DNA of 10,526 bases, taken from assembly GCA_938021455.1 (NCBI GenBank), contig CALIGP010000049.1, forward strand, positions 1 through 10,526, given 5' to 3'. This document shows, one piece after another, positions 1 to 7,936 of this stretch. Source of the stretch: an uncultured Lewinella sp. (GTDB lineage: Bacteria; Bacteroidota; Bacteroidia; Chitinophagales; Saprospiraceae). A program made the translations under genes and the position numbers. Position 1 is the stretch's first letter; each line of letters opens with the position of its first letter. Under the pieces are notes generated by a model. The model was not told where the DNA came from, ran no database searches, and saw nothing but the letters and a program-made list of their open reading frames with translations.

Positions 1-420
1 GTTTTACTGATTTATGCAGAGGCTTCAGGGCGATCAAGCTCCCCATCAGCGGCGGCCTGGGAAGCGTTGAATCAGGTTCGGAGAAGGTCCGAAGGATTAC
101 CCGCAAACGTAGCAGACCCTTCTGTTGACCTTACCTCCGGAGACCTCGCAGAATTGGCCTACACAGAAAAGAAGTGGGAGTTAGCCGGAGAATATCAGCG
201 TTGGTATGACCTGGTACGGATGCAAAGAGTTGATGATGCCCTAAGCAATAGAAACCCCAGGGTTTCGATTGGCACGGTCTTCGACGCTGACGGAAATGCT
301 ATTCCTACTCCGCTAACGGAAGCCTCGAACCCTATTTCAGGGTCTTTAGGAACAGATAATTACTTCGCCCCCATTCCTCCGGACGAGCTAGAGCAGTTGC
401 CGGGTTTGATGGGTAACTAG
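1..420 (+). CDS. SusD/RagB family outer-membrane nutrient-binding lipoprotein, C-terminal part (5' end outside window)
   Basis: The frame is open from the first base and ends in TAG at 418-420, so 139 codons of a longer gene are visible. SusD proteins are surface lipoproteins that cap a SusC TonB-dependent channel and bind glycans or other oligomers. The visible part has the usual SusD C-terminus. An LLIYAEA helix comes first, then the A-W-E-A-L-N-Q-V-R-R-R segment. Next is the E-K-K-W-E-L-A-G-E-Y-Q-R-W-Y-D-L-V-R segment, which matches the family's conserved E-R-x-x-E-L-x-x-E-G-x-R-x-x-D-L-x-R region. The end, Y-F-A-P-I-P-P-D-E-L, matches the usual Y-P-I-P-x-x-E-L close. A TTG at 67 could be read as a start, but the family motif begins before it, so it is internal. 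The partner susC gene is expected just left of the window. A hairpin terminator follows. The substrate cannot be told from this part. Confidence 0.93.
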   Translation, partial: VLLIYAEASGRSSSPSAAAWEALNQVRRRSEGLPANVADPSVDLTSGDLAELAYTEKKWELAGEYQRWYDLVRMQRVDDALSNRNPRVSIGTVFDADGNAIPTPLTEASNPISGSLGTDNYFAPIPPDELEQLPGLMGN

Positions 421-447
421 ACCTTCAAATTCCCAGAAGGGAAAGCC

Positions 448-487
448 ATAGCCGCAAAGCAAATATTTTGCTTTGCGGCTATTTTTT
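448..487 (+). terminator. Rho-independent terminator after the SusD gene
   Basis: A perfect 16-base inverted repeat has arms at 448-463 and 467-482 and a three-base loop (TAT). It is followed by a run of T at 482-487. It starts 28 bases after the SusD stop codon and should end the SusCD transcript. The lipoprotein gene at 566 would then need its own promoter or read-through. Confidence 0.93.
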
Positions 488-531
488 GTGCAGAAGACTT
501 AGGGTTCTGTTTTTCGGTGTTTAGGTTTACC

Positions 532-550
532 TTGAAGCCCAAACGTTCAA
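532..550. repeat. Short inverted repeat TTGAA-N9-TTCAA before the lipoprotein gene
   Basis: Two five-base arms (532-536 and 546-550) surround nine bases and end 15 bases before the start codon at 566. It could be an operator half-site pair or chance in an A/T-rich region. The same half-sites recur, with a spacing of four, at 8433-8446. No convincing TAnnTTTG promoter was seen between the terminator and this gene. Confidence 0.25.
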
Positions 551-565
551 TTAAATTTTATAGAA

Positions 566-3500
566 ATGAGACGGGTCTTACTCTTAGGAACTTTATCAAT
601 CTTATTCGTTTTTGCTTCCTGCTCGGGAGACGAAGCCACTTCTGGTTCAAGCAAACTATTTACCAGTATCTCTCCTTCCTTTTCCGGCCTTGATTTTCAA
701 AATAAATTGATTGAGACAGAAGAAGCGAACTACTACAAATACATGTATTCCTACATTGGTGGGGGAGTAGCAGCAGCAGATTTTAATAAAGACGGTTTAG
801 AAGATTTGTTTTTCATCTCGAATACATTTGATAACAGGCTTTACCTCAATCAAGGAGACTTCCAATTTGAAGAAATTAGCCAGCGCGCCAGAATCGAAAA
901 GCGGCCAGGCTTTGACGCAGGTGTTTCTGTGGCAGATGTAAATAGTGATGGCTGGTTAGACATCTACATCACTCGAGGTGGCTGGAAGGCTGAGGGTGGA
1001 GCTTTTGCCAATATGCTGTACATTAATAATGGACCGGCCGAAAATGGACAAACCATCACTTTTACGGAACGAGCTGCTGAGTTTGGATTAGCGGATGATA
1101 ACCGCTCAATACAAGCTACGTTCTTTGACTATGACAAAGACGGAGACCTGGACGTGTACGTCTCCAATACGCCGGACTTTGAGGATCGGGCCGCAAAAAT
1201 TGTAGACTTAGTCGCCGCACGAACAGACCCTGAAACACTGGCCCTTAAGGGAAGCGACAAACTCTACCGAAACAACGGAGAAGGACGTTTTGAGGACGTG
1301 ACTCAAGAGGCTGGCATTTTCCCAGACATTGGTTTTGGTCTTAACCCACAAGTGGGAGATTTAAATCATGATGGCTGGCTGGACATTTATGTCAGTAACG
1401 ATTTCAAGATTCCAGACTTTGCTTACCTCAATAACGGAGATGGAACCTTCCGGGAAGGTAGAAACGAATTGTTCAAGCATATTTCCTTCAACAGTATGGG
1501 AGGAGATATTGCCGACATCGATAATGACGGATTGACGGACGTGTACACTCTGGACATGAATCCCGCTGATTACGTTCGTTCAAAGACCACTATGGGGATG
1601 ACCCAACAAAGCCGATTTGAAGAGATGGTCCGTATGGATTATCACCATCAATACATGCACAACATGCTGCAAGTAAGTAATGGTAACGGTAGCTTTCGGG
1701 AAGTAGCTAATCTGGCGGGCGTTGCCAATACGGACTGGAGTTGGGCAGCCCTTTTAGCTGATTTTGATTTGGACGGCTTCAACGATGTCTTTGTCACCAA
1801 TGGCGTTTACCGAGACGTCATTGATCGAGATGCCAACAACAGAATATTACAAAACTTAAGAAGTAACCCCCGAAAGCCTTCTGACAAAGATTTTCTGGAA
1901 TTCACCAAAATGCTTCCGCAACAGAAACTGACGAACTTCTTTTTCAGAAACGAAGGCGATCTAATCTTCGAGAATGTATCCTACGAATGGGCCGATTCTA
2001 TTCCGGGTTATTCTAATGGTGCGGTTTACGCGGATCTGGATAATGACGGAGATCTGGATGTTGTTGTCAATAACATTAATGACCCAGCCACCATTTTGAG
2101 AAACAATACCCTTGAAGAACAAAGTAGAGGATATTTGAAAGTAAAACTAATTGGTCCTGATAAAAATAGAATGGGCGTAGGAGCTATCGTTAACCTCTAC
2201 CTGGATAATGATCAAGTACAAACCCGCCAATTAGTAAACTCCAGAGGCTTTTTGTCTTCGGTTTCGAATACGCTACACTTTGGTTTAGGAGATTATGTTT
2301 CCGTCAAACTTGAGGTCTTTTGGATGGATGGGAAGACCCAGGTTATAGACAATGTCTCCGCTAACCAACTCTTAAGTCTGAATTATACTGATGCCGTGAA
2401 ATCCGTAAATCCCGCTATTCGCCCAGCTGCCATATTTAGTCAACGGGAATTTAATTTTGCGCATATTGATCCACCCTACAACGATTACCAAAAGCAAATT
2501 CTATTACCCGGTAAACTGTCTCAGACCGGACCAGCGGCAGCCAGTGCTGACGTTAACGGTGATGGCCTCGAAGACGTCTATCTGGGCGGTGGACATACGC
2601 AGCCCGGACAATTATTACTTGCTAGCCCATCGGGTGGATTTCTACAATCTTCTAGCCCTGCTTTCGAGCAGGATAAAAGAAGAGAAGACGTAGCGGCCTG
2701 TTTTTTCGACGCTGATAATGATGGAGATCAAGATTTGTACGTCGCCAGCGGAAGCTATGAATTTGCCCCTGATTCTAAAATGCTAATTGACCGTCTTTAC
2801 TTAAATGATGGAAAAGGAAATTTCGTTAAGACGGACGGTCTAATCCCAGAGTTTGCCACCGCAGGAGGGGTGGTAAAATCCGCCGATTTTGATCGCGATG
2901 GAGATATGGATTTGTTTGTTGGGAACAGAGTTATCTCCGGTCTCTATCCTTACCCGCCTAACAGTTTCCTGCTAATTAATGATGGTGGGAAGTTTAGCTT
3001 AGCTAACGAGGAAGTTACCCCAGGGCTTAGAAACATTGGAATGGTAACGGACGCAGCCTGGCACGACATTGATGGCGATGAGGACCTTGACTTGATCCTT
3101 ACCGGTGAATGGATGGGCATAGAAGTGTTCGAAAATGACAACGGCCAGTTGACGAAAAACGAAAACTATCCAAATCTTTCTTCGGCTAAGGGCTGGTGGA
3201 ATAAAATACTTGTTGCGGATGTAGACCAAGATGGCGATGCGGACATTATAGCTGGAAACCTCGGACTAAATTCTAAGTTTCATGCCACTCCTGATAAACC
3301 ACTCCACGTCTACACGAAGGACTTCGACTATAACGGTACCGCTGATGTCTTTCTCGCTAAATACTATAAAGGAACAGAAGTGCCAGTAAGGGGCAAAACC
3401 TGTACGGCGCAGCAGCTGCCACATCTGGCGTCAAAAATACCCACTTACACAGAGTTTGCTAATCGTGACTTAGAGGGCATCTTAGGCCCTGGAATTGAAA

Positions 3501-3895
3501 CTGCCCTTCACTATGAAGTAACGGAGTTCAGGTCAGGAATTTTCGTTAACCAAGGAGGCTCATTTGAATTTCAGCCGCTCTCCAATGAGGCACAGCAATC
3601 GCCCATTAATGGTATTCTCTATGAAGATTTTGACCAGGACGGGCAGCCCGATTTGCTGATAGCAGGTAACAACTATCACGCGGAAATCGAAACGACTCGG
3701 TACGATGCCGGAATTGGCCAATTCTTCAAGGGAGGAAAGGGCGGGCAGCTGAGCGCTATCCCTTTCCAAAAAAATGGCTTTTTTGCCGATAAGGACGTCC
3801 GGAATATCCTGAAAGTTGGCGCACACGTTCTAGTACTTAATAATAATGATCGCCATGATCTCTTTGAGTGGGGTATTCGCAAAGAATCCAGGTAA
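566..3895 (+). CDS. FG-GAP/VCBS-repeat surface lipoprotein with ASPIC/UnbV domain
   Basis: This 1109-residue protein begins with a lipoprotein signal: a hydrophobic stretch, then F-A-S-C with the lipidated Cys at 19, then S-G-D-E. Acidic residues just after the Cys are typical of surface-exported Bacteroidota lipoproteins. Fourteen Asp-rich loops of the D-x-D/N-x-D-G-x-x-D type begin near residues 72, 124, 188, 265, 317, 399, 490, 662, 715, 774, 834, 885, 919 and 1021. In the FG-GAP/VCBS family such loops bind calcium in beta-propeller blades. They fall into two sets of seven, separated by an ASPIC/UnbV domain at about 523-607 (start Y-L-K-V-K-L, later G-L-G). The loops at 834 (Glu for Gly) and 919 (Asn for Asp) are degenerate. 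The start has no Shine-Dalgarno sequence but an A/T-rich lead, normal for this phylum. Such proteins are often found beside SusCD pairs. A role in surface binding is inferred; no catalytic motif was recognised. Confidence 0.92.
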   Translation: MRRVLLLGTLSILFVFASCSGDEATSGSSKLFTSISPSFSGLDFQNKLIETEEANYYKYMYSYIGGGVAAADFNKDGLEDLFFISNTFDNRLYLNQGDFQFEEISQRARIEKRPGFDAGVSVADVNSDGWLDIYITRGGWKAEGGAFANMLYINNGPAENGQTITFTERAAEFGLADDNRSIQATFFDYDKDGDLDVYVSNTPDFEDRAAKIVDLVAARTDPETLALKGSDKLYRNNGEGRFEDVTQEAGIFPDIGFGLNPQVGDLNHDGWLDIYVSNDFKIPDFAYLNNGDGTFREGRNELFKHISFNSMGGDIADIDNDGLTDVYTLDMNPADYVRSKTTMGMTQQSRFEEMVRMDYHHQYMHNMLQVSNGNGSFREVANLAGVANTDWSWAALLADFDLDGFNDVFVTNGVYRDVIDRDANNRILQNLRSNPRKPSDKDFLEFTKMLPQQKLTNFFFRNEGDLIFENVSYEWADSIPGYSNGAVYADLDNDGDLDVVVNNINDPATILRNNTLEEQSRGYLKVKLIGPDKNRMGVGAIVNLYLDNDQVQTRQLVNSRGFLSSVSNTLHFGLGDYVSVKLEVFWMDGKTQVIDNVSANQLLSLNYTDAVKSVNPAIRPAAIFSQREFNFAHIDPPYNDYQKQILLPGKLSQTGPAAASADVNGDGLEDVYLGGGHTQPGQLLLASPSGGFLQSSSPAFEQDKRREDVAACFFDADNDGDQDLYVASGSYEFAPDSKMLIDRLYLNDGKGNFVKTDGLIPEFATAGGVVKSADFDRDGDMDLFVGNRVISGLYPYPPNSFLLINDGGKFSLANEEVTPGLRNIGMVTDAAWHDIDGDEDLDLILTGEWMGIEVFENDNGQLTKNENYPNLSSAKGWWNKILVADVDQDGDADIIAGNLGLNSKFHATPDKPLHVYTKDFDYNGTADVFLAKYYKGTEVPVRGKTCTAQQLPHLASKIPTYTEFANRDLEGILGPGIETALHYEVTEFRSGIFVNQGGSFEFQPLSNEAQQSPINGILYEDFDQDGQPDLLIAGNNYHAEIETTRYDAGIGQFFKGGKGGQLSAIPFQKNGFFADKDVRNILKVGAHVLVLNNNDRHDLFEWGIRKESR

Positions 3896-3963
3896 CGGGT
3901 AAGGAATTCCATGTGGCGCGTACGCAGGATGCCATGAAAGTTAATGGAGCAGGGTAGGGGCCA

Positions 3964-4137
3964 CTACTCGATCGGCCTAGACTCAAAGTCCGAATCGTTC
4001 ACCCAGCCCGCCTTCATCTTCTCCCCGGCCATATAGCGGTTGTAGAAATCTCTGGACTTTTCACCCGAATCGACACATAGCGTCTCAACCAACTTCGCAC
4101 CTGCGTTTGCGCCCGCTTTTTGTTTAAATTTTATTGA
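3964..4137 (-). pseudogene. Orphan coding-like fragment downstream of the glycosidase gene
   Basis: On the minus strand, a frame different from the glycosidase's is open for 57 codons, from just after a TGA at 4138-4140 to a TAG at 3964-3966. The composition looks like real protein: charged and aromatic residues mix well, as in K-L-V-E-T-L-C-V-D-S-G-E-K-S and F-Y-N-R-Y-M-A-G-E-K. It has no ATG except one at 4030-4032, which leaves only 22 residues. The start is therefore missing, and this may be the 3' end of a gene that lost its front. It overlaps the glycosidase end by 14 bases. I do not recognise the family. A chance open frame in G+C-richer DNA remains possible. The rest of 3896-4123 shows no gene and no clear terminator. 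Confidence 0.35.
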
Positions 4138-6763
4138 TCAGCTCAGCGACAATTCCCGTCCAGCCCGTTTGGTGAGAGGCTCCAATGCCTCGGGAGTTGT
4201 CCCCGTGAAAATACTCGTAGAAAAGAACGAGGTCTTTGAAGTGTGGATCGTTTTGATAAATGATGTCTTTTCCATGCGCCGGTCGTCTGCCATTTTCATC
4301 TTTGGTAAAAATGGAAACAAGCCGCTTAGAGATGTCAAGCGCCACCTGTTTGAGATCAACCTCCCGGCCACTACGCGTAGGGCATTGTATGTCTAACGCT
4401 CCTTTGTAGTAGTGATTGAAGTTTTGCAAGGATTCCAGCAGCAGATAGTTCATGGGCATCCAAATGGGACCACGCCAGTTAGAATTGCCACCAAACAGGT
4501 AAGAACTCGATTCTGCAGGCTCATACTTCAGGCCAAAATCTTCTCCGGCAATTTGGACGGAGTAGCCATGTTGGTGAATTTTGGATAGCGAACGAATGCC
4601 TCCCGGGGCCAAAAATTCCTCTTCGTCGAGTAAGGCGCTCAGCATCTTCTCCAAGCGGTTTTGGGGCACGAGTGCCAGCAGAATGTCTCCGGTCTCAGCT
4701 GATTCTTCGATGCTGACCGAAAAATCAGCCGAAGGCCGGTGCGTCCGGTACCAATTGAAGCGCGTCATGAAATCGGGAAGGTTTTCCAGCCGCTTCTTAT
4801 CCATGACCATGGTGGCAAACAGAGTAGTCAGGCCAACTAGTGAGCGTATCTTCAATGGCGTACGGGATCCGTCGGGCATCACCAGCATATCGTAGAAGAA
4901 ACCCTCCTGTTCGTCCCAGGCACCTTTATACTCCTTGGTAATACTGTTGAGCGACTCGGAAATGAGGACGAAATGCTCGAAGAACTTCGTGGCCACGTCT
5001 TCAAAACTCTTGTCCGTCTGCGCGATCTCCAACGCCATATCGAGCATATTGAGGGAATACATCGCCATCCAGCTCGTACCGTCGGCCTGATCAAGACTAC
5101 CACCTCCGGGGATTTCTTTACTACGATCGAAAACTCCGATGTTGTCTAGCCCGAGAAAACCTCCCTCAAAGATGTTATTGTCATTGGTGTCGACCTTATT
5201 AACCCACCAGGTGAAATTGATGAGTAATTTCTGAAAGACACGCTTAAGGAATAGTATATCTCCTTTCCCTTTTTGCTCTTTATCAATATGATAAACCTTC
5301 AGGCAGGCCCAGGCGTGTACGGGCGGATTAACGTCTCCAAAGTTCCATTCGTAAGCAGGTATTTGACCGTTGGGGCGCATGTACCATTCTCTTAGGAATA
5401 AGATGAGTTGTTTCTTGGCAAAATCCGGGTCGAGCTTAGCGATGGGCACACAGTGAAAAGCGAGATCCCAGGCTGCATACCAGGGGTATTCCCACTTATC
5501 TGGCATGGAAATGATGTCCTCATTGTTAAGGGTAGACCATTCGCTGTTGCGTCCTTTTTTACGCTTTAGGGGTGGGGTAGGTTGGTTGGGGTCACCGTTC
5601 AGCCAGGTCGGGATATCAATGTGATAGAACTGCTTTGACCACATCATTCCGGCAAATGCCTGCCGTTGGATGTTCTTCAGGTCGTCGTTGAGATCATCAT
5701 CATGCTGGGTGGCGTAAAAGTCGTCCGCTTCCCGGAGCCTATCGGCAAATATCTCGTCAAAAGCCTTGCCTAATGGAGCCTTTTTTATGGCCTCAGCGCT
5801 TAATCGTAAACGAATTTCCTTTGATTCTCCTCCTTTGATTATCAGCCGGTAATGCGGGCTGCATTTAGTACCGGATTCTACAGAGGTGACTGCTTTGTAG
5901 TCGTTACCGACAACGGCGTCGTTGATACTGTCTTTTACCAGTAGGGTCTGGTTAGGCTTGCCAAATATCCGCTCATTATTGGTATTATTTTCAGCGAAAA
6001 GCACCTTGTCGCAAGCGTCGAAATACAGATGATACTGGCCTATCTGATCGTGCTCGACCTTTACGCTTCCGGCATCCTTATTCGTCCCCGATAACTTGAT
6101 GACGGGCATTTGCTCGACGTCAACGAATGACCAGCGGTTACGGACAAGCAGCGTTGGTAAAAGGTGGACCGGGGCCGCATCAGCTCCCCGATTATGAATG
6201 GTAATCTTGATCAGGATATCTTTTTCGTCAGCTTTGGCATACTCTGTGAAAACGTCGAAGTACTTACCGTCAGAGAAGGCCCCGGTGTCCAGTAGTTCGT
6301 ATTCAGCTTCGACTTTCGATCTTCGTTGGTTGGTCGTTACCAAATCGCCGTAAGGAAACGCCCGTTGGGGATATTTGTAGAGGTGTTTCATGTAGGAGTG
6401 CGTAGGCGTACTGTCGAGATAGTAATACAGTTCCTTGACATCTTCTCCGTGATTCCCCTCTTTCCCGGTCAATCCATAGAGACGCTCCTTAATAATTGGG
6501 TCATGGGTATTCCAAAGGGCTACGCTAAAGCATAATTGACAGTGATTATCGCTGATGCCAGCAATTCCGTCTTCTCCCCATCGATAGGTTCGACTCCGGG
6601 CGTGATCATGAGGTAAATACTCCCAGGCGGTTCCGTTTTCGCTGTAATCCTCCCGAACGGTTCCCCATTGGCGCTCACTTAGATAGGGGCCCCATTTCAT
6701 CCAATGCTTTTCTTTTGCGTAGTGCTGTTCCAGTCGCAGGTGTTCTTTGGTCTTTTTTTTCAT
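4124..6763 (-). CDS. MGH1/GH63-like cytoplasmic glycoside hydrolase (putative glucosidase)
   Basis: About 879 residues. I chose the ATG at 6761-6763, because conserved-looking sequence begins soon after it and the 36 extra codons up to 6871 look non-coding. No signal peptide is present, so the enzyme should act in the cytoplasm. The N-terminal part has family-like blocks, including K-W-G-P-Y-L-S-E-R-Q-W-G-T near residue 23 and R-W-G-E-D-G-I near 61, followed by an N-H-G-E-D-V-K-E block. The C-terminal (alpha/alpha)6-barrel half carries W-Y-A-A-W-D-L-A-F-H, with Asp433 as the likely catalytic acid. The F-Y-E-Y-F block places Glu850 as the likely base, followed by G-A-S-H-Q-T-G-W-T-G. These roles are assigned by analogy with GH63 enzymes such as YgjK and mannosylglycerate hydrolase. 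Length and ends look complete for the group usually annotated 'glucosidase', related to yeast YMR196W. The true substrate is unknown; small alpha-glucosides or alpha-mannosides are candidates. It is a single-gene unit, convergent with the lipoprotein gene and divergent from the Crp/Fnr gene. Confidence 0.9.
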   Translation of the reverse strand: MKKKTKEHLRLEQHYAKEKHWMKWGPYLSERQWGTVREDYSENGTAWEYLPHDHARSRTYRWGEDGIAGISDNHCQLCFSVALWNTHDPIIKERLYGLTGKEGNHGEDVKELYYYLDSTPTHSYMKHLYKYPQRAFPYGDLVTTNQRRSKVEAEYELLDTGAFSDGKYFDVFTEYAKADEKDILIKITIHNRGADAAPVHLLPTLLVRNRWSFVDVEQMPVIKLSGTNKDAGSVKVEHDQIGQYHLYFDACDKVLFAENNTNNERIFGKPNQTLLVKDSINDAVVGNDYKAVTSVESGTKCSPHYRLIIKGGESKEIRLRLSAEAIKKAPLGKAFDEIFADRLREADDFYATQHDDDLNDDLKNIQRQAFAGMMWSKQFYHIDIPTWLNGDPNQPTPPLKRKKGRNSEWSTLNNEDIISMPDKWEYPWYAAWDLAFHCVPIAKLDPDFAKKQLILFLREWYMRPNGQIPAYEWNFGDVNPPVHAWACLKVYHIDKEQKGKGDILFLKRVFQKLLINFTWWVNKVDTNDNNIFEGGFLGLDNIGVFDRSKEIPGGGSLDQADGTSWMAMYSLNMLDMALEIAQTDKSFEDVATKFFEHFVLISESLNSITKEYKGAWDEQEGFFYDMLVMPDGSRTPLKIRSLVGLTTLFATMVMDKKRLENLPDFMTRFNWYRTHRPSADFSVSIEESAETGDILLALVPQNRLEKMLSALLDEEEFLAPGGIRSLSKIHQHGYSVQIAGEDFGLKYEPAESSSYLFGGNSNWRGPIWMPMNYLLLESLQNFNHYYKGALDIQCPTRSGREVDLKQVALDISKRLVSIFTKDENGRRPAHGKDIIYQNDPHFKDLVLFYEYFHGDNSRGIGASHQTGWTGIVAELINKI

Positions 6764-7187
6764 CGCTATTGATTTGTGGTGTCGTAAAAGTATACATATA
6801 AGACTTAAGGGCTGGCTTAATAATGGGGAATAGTGTGAGGAGGCTACAGGATAAGCTTTAGCTTTTTTCAATGATTTATGAAGGGAATCAGGGCGCTCAC
6901 CGCAGGTGCAAGGAGAGGTTTGTTGAATAGCCAGGTTTTTAGGAAAAAGCTTACGTTCAGCGGCGAAGGCTCGTATAAAAGAGAACCTAAAGTCTTGTTC
7001 ACAGAAGGCCCTGACGGAGATTCTGCGTGATTTATTGCCACGGTTTTCTATCCTTATCCGGGGTGGCGGGGCAACTTTTTAGAGCACTCGAAAAAACCTT
7101 GCATATTTACCATAAAGATGTTTTCAGGAAGAGACCGCAAACGTATTCTTTCTGAAACTGTAAAGAACCACCATCCATCAGATAAAG
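6764..7187. other. Divergent intergenic region between glycosidase and Crp/Fnr genes
   Basis: 424 bases between two divergent starts, so promoters for both genes should lie here. No frame reads as a convincing protein. A TAnnTTTG-like element with a final A instead of G (TACTTTTA on the minus strand, plus-strand 6785-6792) lies about 20 bases before the glycosidase ATG, but no -33 TTG box is seen at the right distance. A leader stem-loop near the Crp/Fnr gene is listed separately. Confidence 0.6.
7122..7157 (+). promoter_or_regulatory. Predicted stem-loop in the leader of the Crp/Fnr gene
   Basis: Arms 7122-7132 and 7147-7157 are complementary over 11 bases. The single DNA mismatch (G7128 against T7151) becomes a G-U wobble in plus-strand RNA, and a twelfth G-U pair (7133/7146) is possible. 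The loop is about 12-14 bases. It ends 30 bases before the ATG at 7188, so it could shape the mRNA leader or serve as a regulator's inverted-repeat site. No T run follows, so it is not a terminator. Function is inferred. Confidence 0.45.
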
Positions 7188-7778
7188 ATGACGAACGTGC
7201 CATACAATTTACTGAGAGAGAACATAAACAGCTACTTGTCACTTTCCAAAAAGGATTTGGACACCATTGGTAATTACTTCACCTTCAAGGAAGTTAAGAA
7301 AAAAGCCTTTTTACTAAGAGGTGGTAAAACCTGCAGATTCGAGGGCTTTGTTGTAGAGGGGTGCTTCCGGGTATTCACCTTAGATCAAAAAGGAAACGAG
7401 ATCAACTTATACTTCGCTGTAGGAGGATGGTGGTTGATGGATATCGATAGTTTTATGAATCAAACACCCTCCGACCTATACATTCAAGCGCTGGAAGACA
7501 GTAGGGTCCTGCTGATTAGTAAAGACAATAAAAGTAAACTGTATCATTCGCTTCCGATTGTGGAGAAGCTGTTTCGAATCATTTTTCAAAAAGCATTGGT
7601 CTCCTGGCAAAGACGATTGATACGTAATCATTGCCTGACCGCCAAAGAACGTTACTTCCATTTCATAGAGGCTTACCCAAACATCAGTACAAAATTGAGT
7701 AATAAACATTTAGCTAGCTATCTGGGGATAAGCCATGAGTTTTTGAGTAAGATCAAGAATGCAGATAAAGTAAAGTGA
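7188..7778 (+). CDS. Crp/Fnr-family transcriptional regulator
   Basis: 196 residues, the usual length for Bacteroidota members of this family. Residues about 10-125 form a cyclic-nucleotide-binding-type beta-roll, with F-V-V-E-G-C-F-R-V-F near 54-63 and the K-G-N-E-I-N-L-Y-F strand near 68-76. A long helix follows (about 123-145). The C-terminal winged-helix DNA-binding part is at about 150-192, with L-S-N-K-H-L-A-S-Y-L-G-I-S-H-E-F-L-S-K-I as the recognition region. The cAMP phosphate-binding cassette (R-A-A type) is absent, and there is no N-terminal cysteine cluster for an iron-sulfur centre (Cys only at 49, 59 and 149). It is thus unlikely to be a true Crp or oxygen-sensing Fnr, and its signal is unknown. 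The start has an A-rich lead. It is divergent from the glycosidase. A FNR-type palindrome at 8433-8446 is a candidate target. Confidence 0.92.
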   Translation: MTNVPYNLLRENINSYLSLSKKDLDTIGNYFTFKEVKKKAFLLRGGKTCRFEGFVVEGCFRVFTLDQKGNEINLYFAVGGWWLMDIDSFMNQTPSDLYIQALEDSRVLLISKDNKSKLYHSLPIVEKLFRIIFQKALVSWQRRLIRNHCLTAKERYFHFIEAYPNISTKLSNKHLASYLGISHEFLSKIKNADKVK

Positions 7779-7936
7779 AAGCAGTCTCCACAAGACTTAA
7801 ACCGTATCACTTTCAGTTTGTCAGAGCTAAGGGCGGAATAACTTAACCATTTGAAGTAAAATAAGGGCGATTTCAGGTAAACACCACCGACTCTAAATGC
7901 TTTTGGTGCGGTTACTTTATCACCTATGACAAATGA
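7779..7936. other. Short gap after the Crp/Fnr gene, no feature seen
   Basis: No gene, terminator hairpin or promoter was recognised here. If the phosphatase was deleted, one deletion joint should fall in or near this stretch. No repeat or insertion-sequence end marks it. Confidence 0.5.

Noticed and set aside
2457..2693. Second open frame inside the FG-GAP lipoprotein gene
   Set aside because: It lies wholly inside a gene with strong repeat motifs in another frame, and so is a shadow.
3918..3925. GCGTACGC palindrome between the convergent genes
   Set aside because: Eight bases only, with no T run or long stem; not a terminator.
6785..6792. Possible -7 promoter element for the glycosidase
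   Set aside because: It is one base off TAnnTTTG and no -33 TTG box is seen at the proper spacing, so it was left as a remark and not called.
6872..7050. Minus-strand open stretch of about 57 codons in the divergent intergenic region
   Set aside because: It has no ATG start, no family motif and an ordinary composition for a chance frame.
7054..7242. Minus-strand open frame of 62 codons across the Crp/Fnr start
   Set aside because: It is Ser/Cys-rich, overlaps the start of a clear gene and has no recognisable motif.
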